Shown in pieces: positions 5,009-5,040 of a DNA stretch of 5,040 nt (position 1 is the first letter of the stretch; every line of letters begins with the position of its first letter). The notes beneath the pieces are model-generated. The model had not been told where the DNA came from and did not search any database. It saw nothing but the letters and a program-made list of their open reading frames with translations. Source of the DNA: Acidobacteriota bacterium (GTDB lineage Bacteria; Acidobacteriota; Terriglobia; Terriglobales; Acidobacteriaceae). The stretch lies in contig JAJZNH010000020.1 of the NCBI GenBank assembly GCA_021811745.1, forward strand, positions 1 to 5,040, in the 5' to 3' direction. The translations under genes and the position numbers were made by a program.

Positions 5009-5040
5009 ACGCCCTCCTGCATTTTTCCGCCGCCTGTCTA

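Noticed and set aside
5008..5018. AGGAGG followed by GTG on the minus strand near the window end, as a gene start
   Set aside because: The spacing is only two bases, the frame runs through the hairpin and then antisense into mtaB, and the translation has no recognisable features.

Overview
The window is GC-rich, ordinary bacterial chromosome with dense coding, short intergenic gaps and no sign of a mobile element, CRISPR array or RNA gene. It holds five complete protein genes, the 3' tail of a sixth, and a structured 3' region. The set of families (a MtaB-type tRNA methylthiotransferase with an extended linker, a stand-alone DUF971 protein, an UppP of the PFRGFSRSG type) and the codon use suggest an Acidobacteriota-like organism. 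That assignment is recalled family resemblance, not a search result, and is only moderately secure.

Layout. Bases 2-67 are the end of a plus-strand gene whose last residues form a coiled-coil-like helix. Converging on it is a minus-strand pair: an HIBADH-type beta-hydroxyacid dehydrogenase (900-1781), then, 24 bases further downstream, a YdfG-type short-chain dehydrogenase (96-875). The two families overlap in substrate class (short 3-hydroxy acids), so this looks like a small redox operon. Bases 1782-1933 are a divergent control region with two short dyads. On the other side uppP (1934-2821, plus) encodes the membrane phosphatase that recycles the undecaprenyl lipid carrier for cell-wall synthesis. 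It converges, with a 30-base gap, on a minus-strand DUF971 protein (2852-3307) carrying two CxCxxC motifs. Divergent from that gene, with 88 bases between the start codons, is mtaB (3396-4925, plus), the radical-SAM enzyme that makes ms2t6A37 in tRNA. After mtaB lies a nested inverted repeat enclosing a short terminator-like hairpin.

How the genes relate. Only the two dehydrogenases are clearly co-transcribed; the other genes are single housekeeping units. The most consistent non-obvious signal is in translation initiation. uppP, the DUF971 gene and mtaB have no Shine-Dalgarno sequence, but each has a TANNNT box exactly six bases before its ATG (TAGATT, TAGAAT, TACACT), the layout expected of leaderless mRNAs. 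The two dehydrogenase genes have purine-rich ribosome binding sites instead. I see no new multi-gene system here. The best second-look items are the leaderless pattern, the in-frame 17-bp repeat and longer linker of MtaB, the duplicated metal-site motif in the DUF971 protein, and the nested hairpin at the end.
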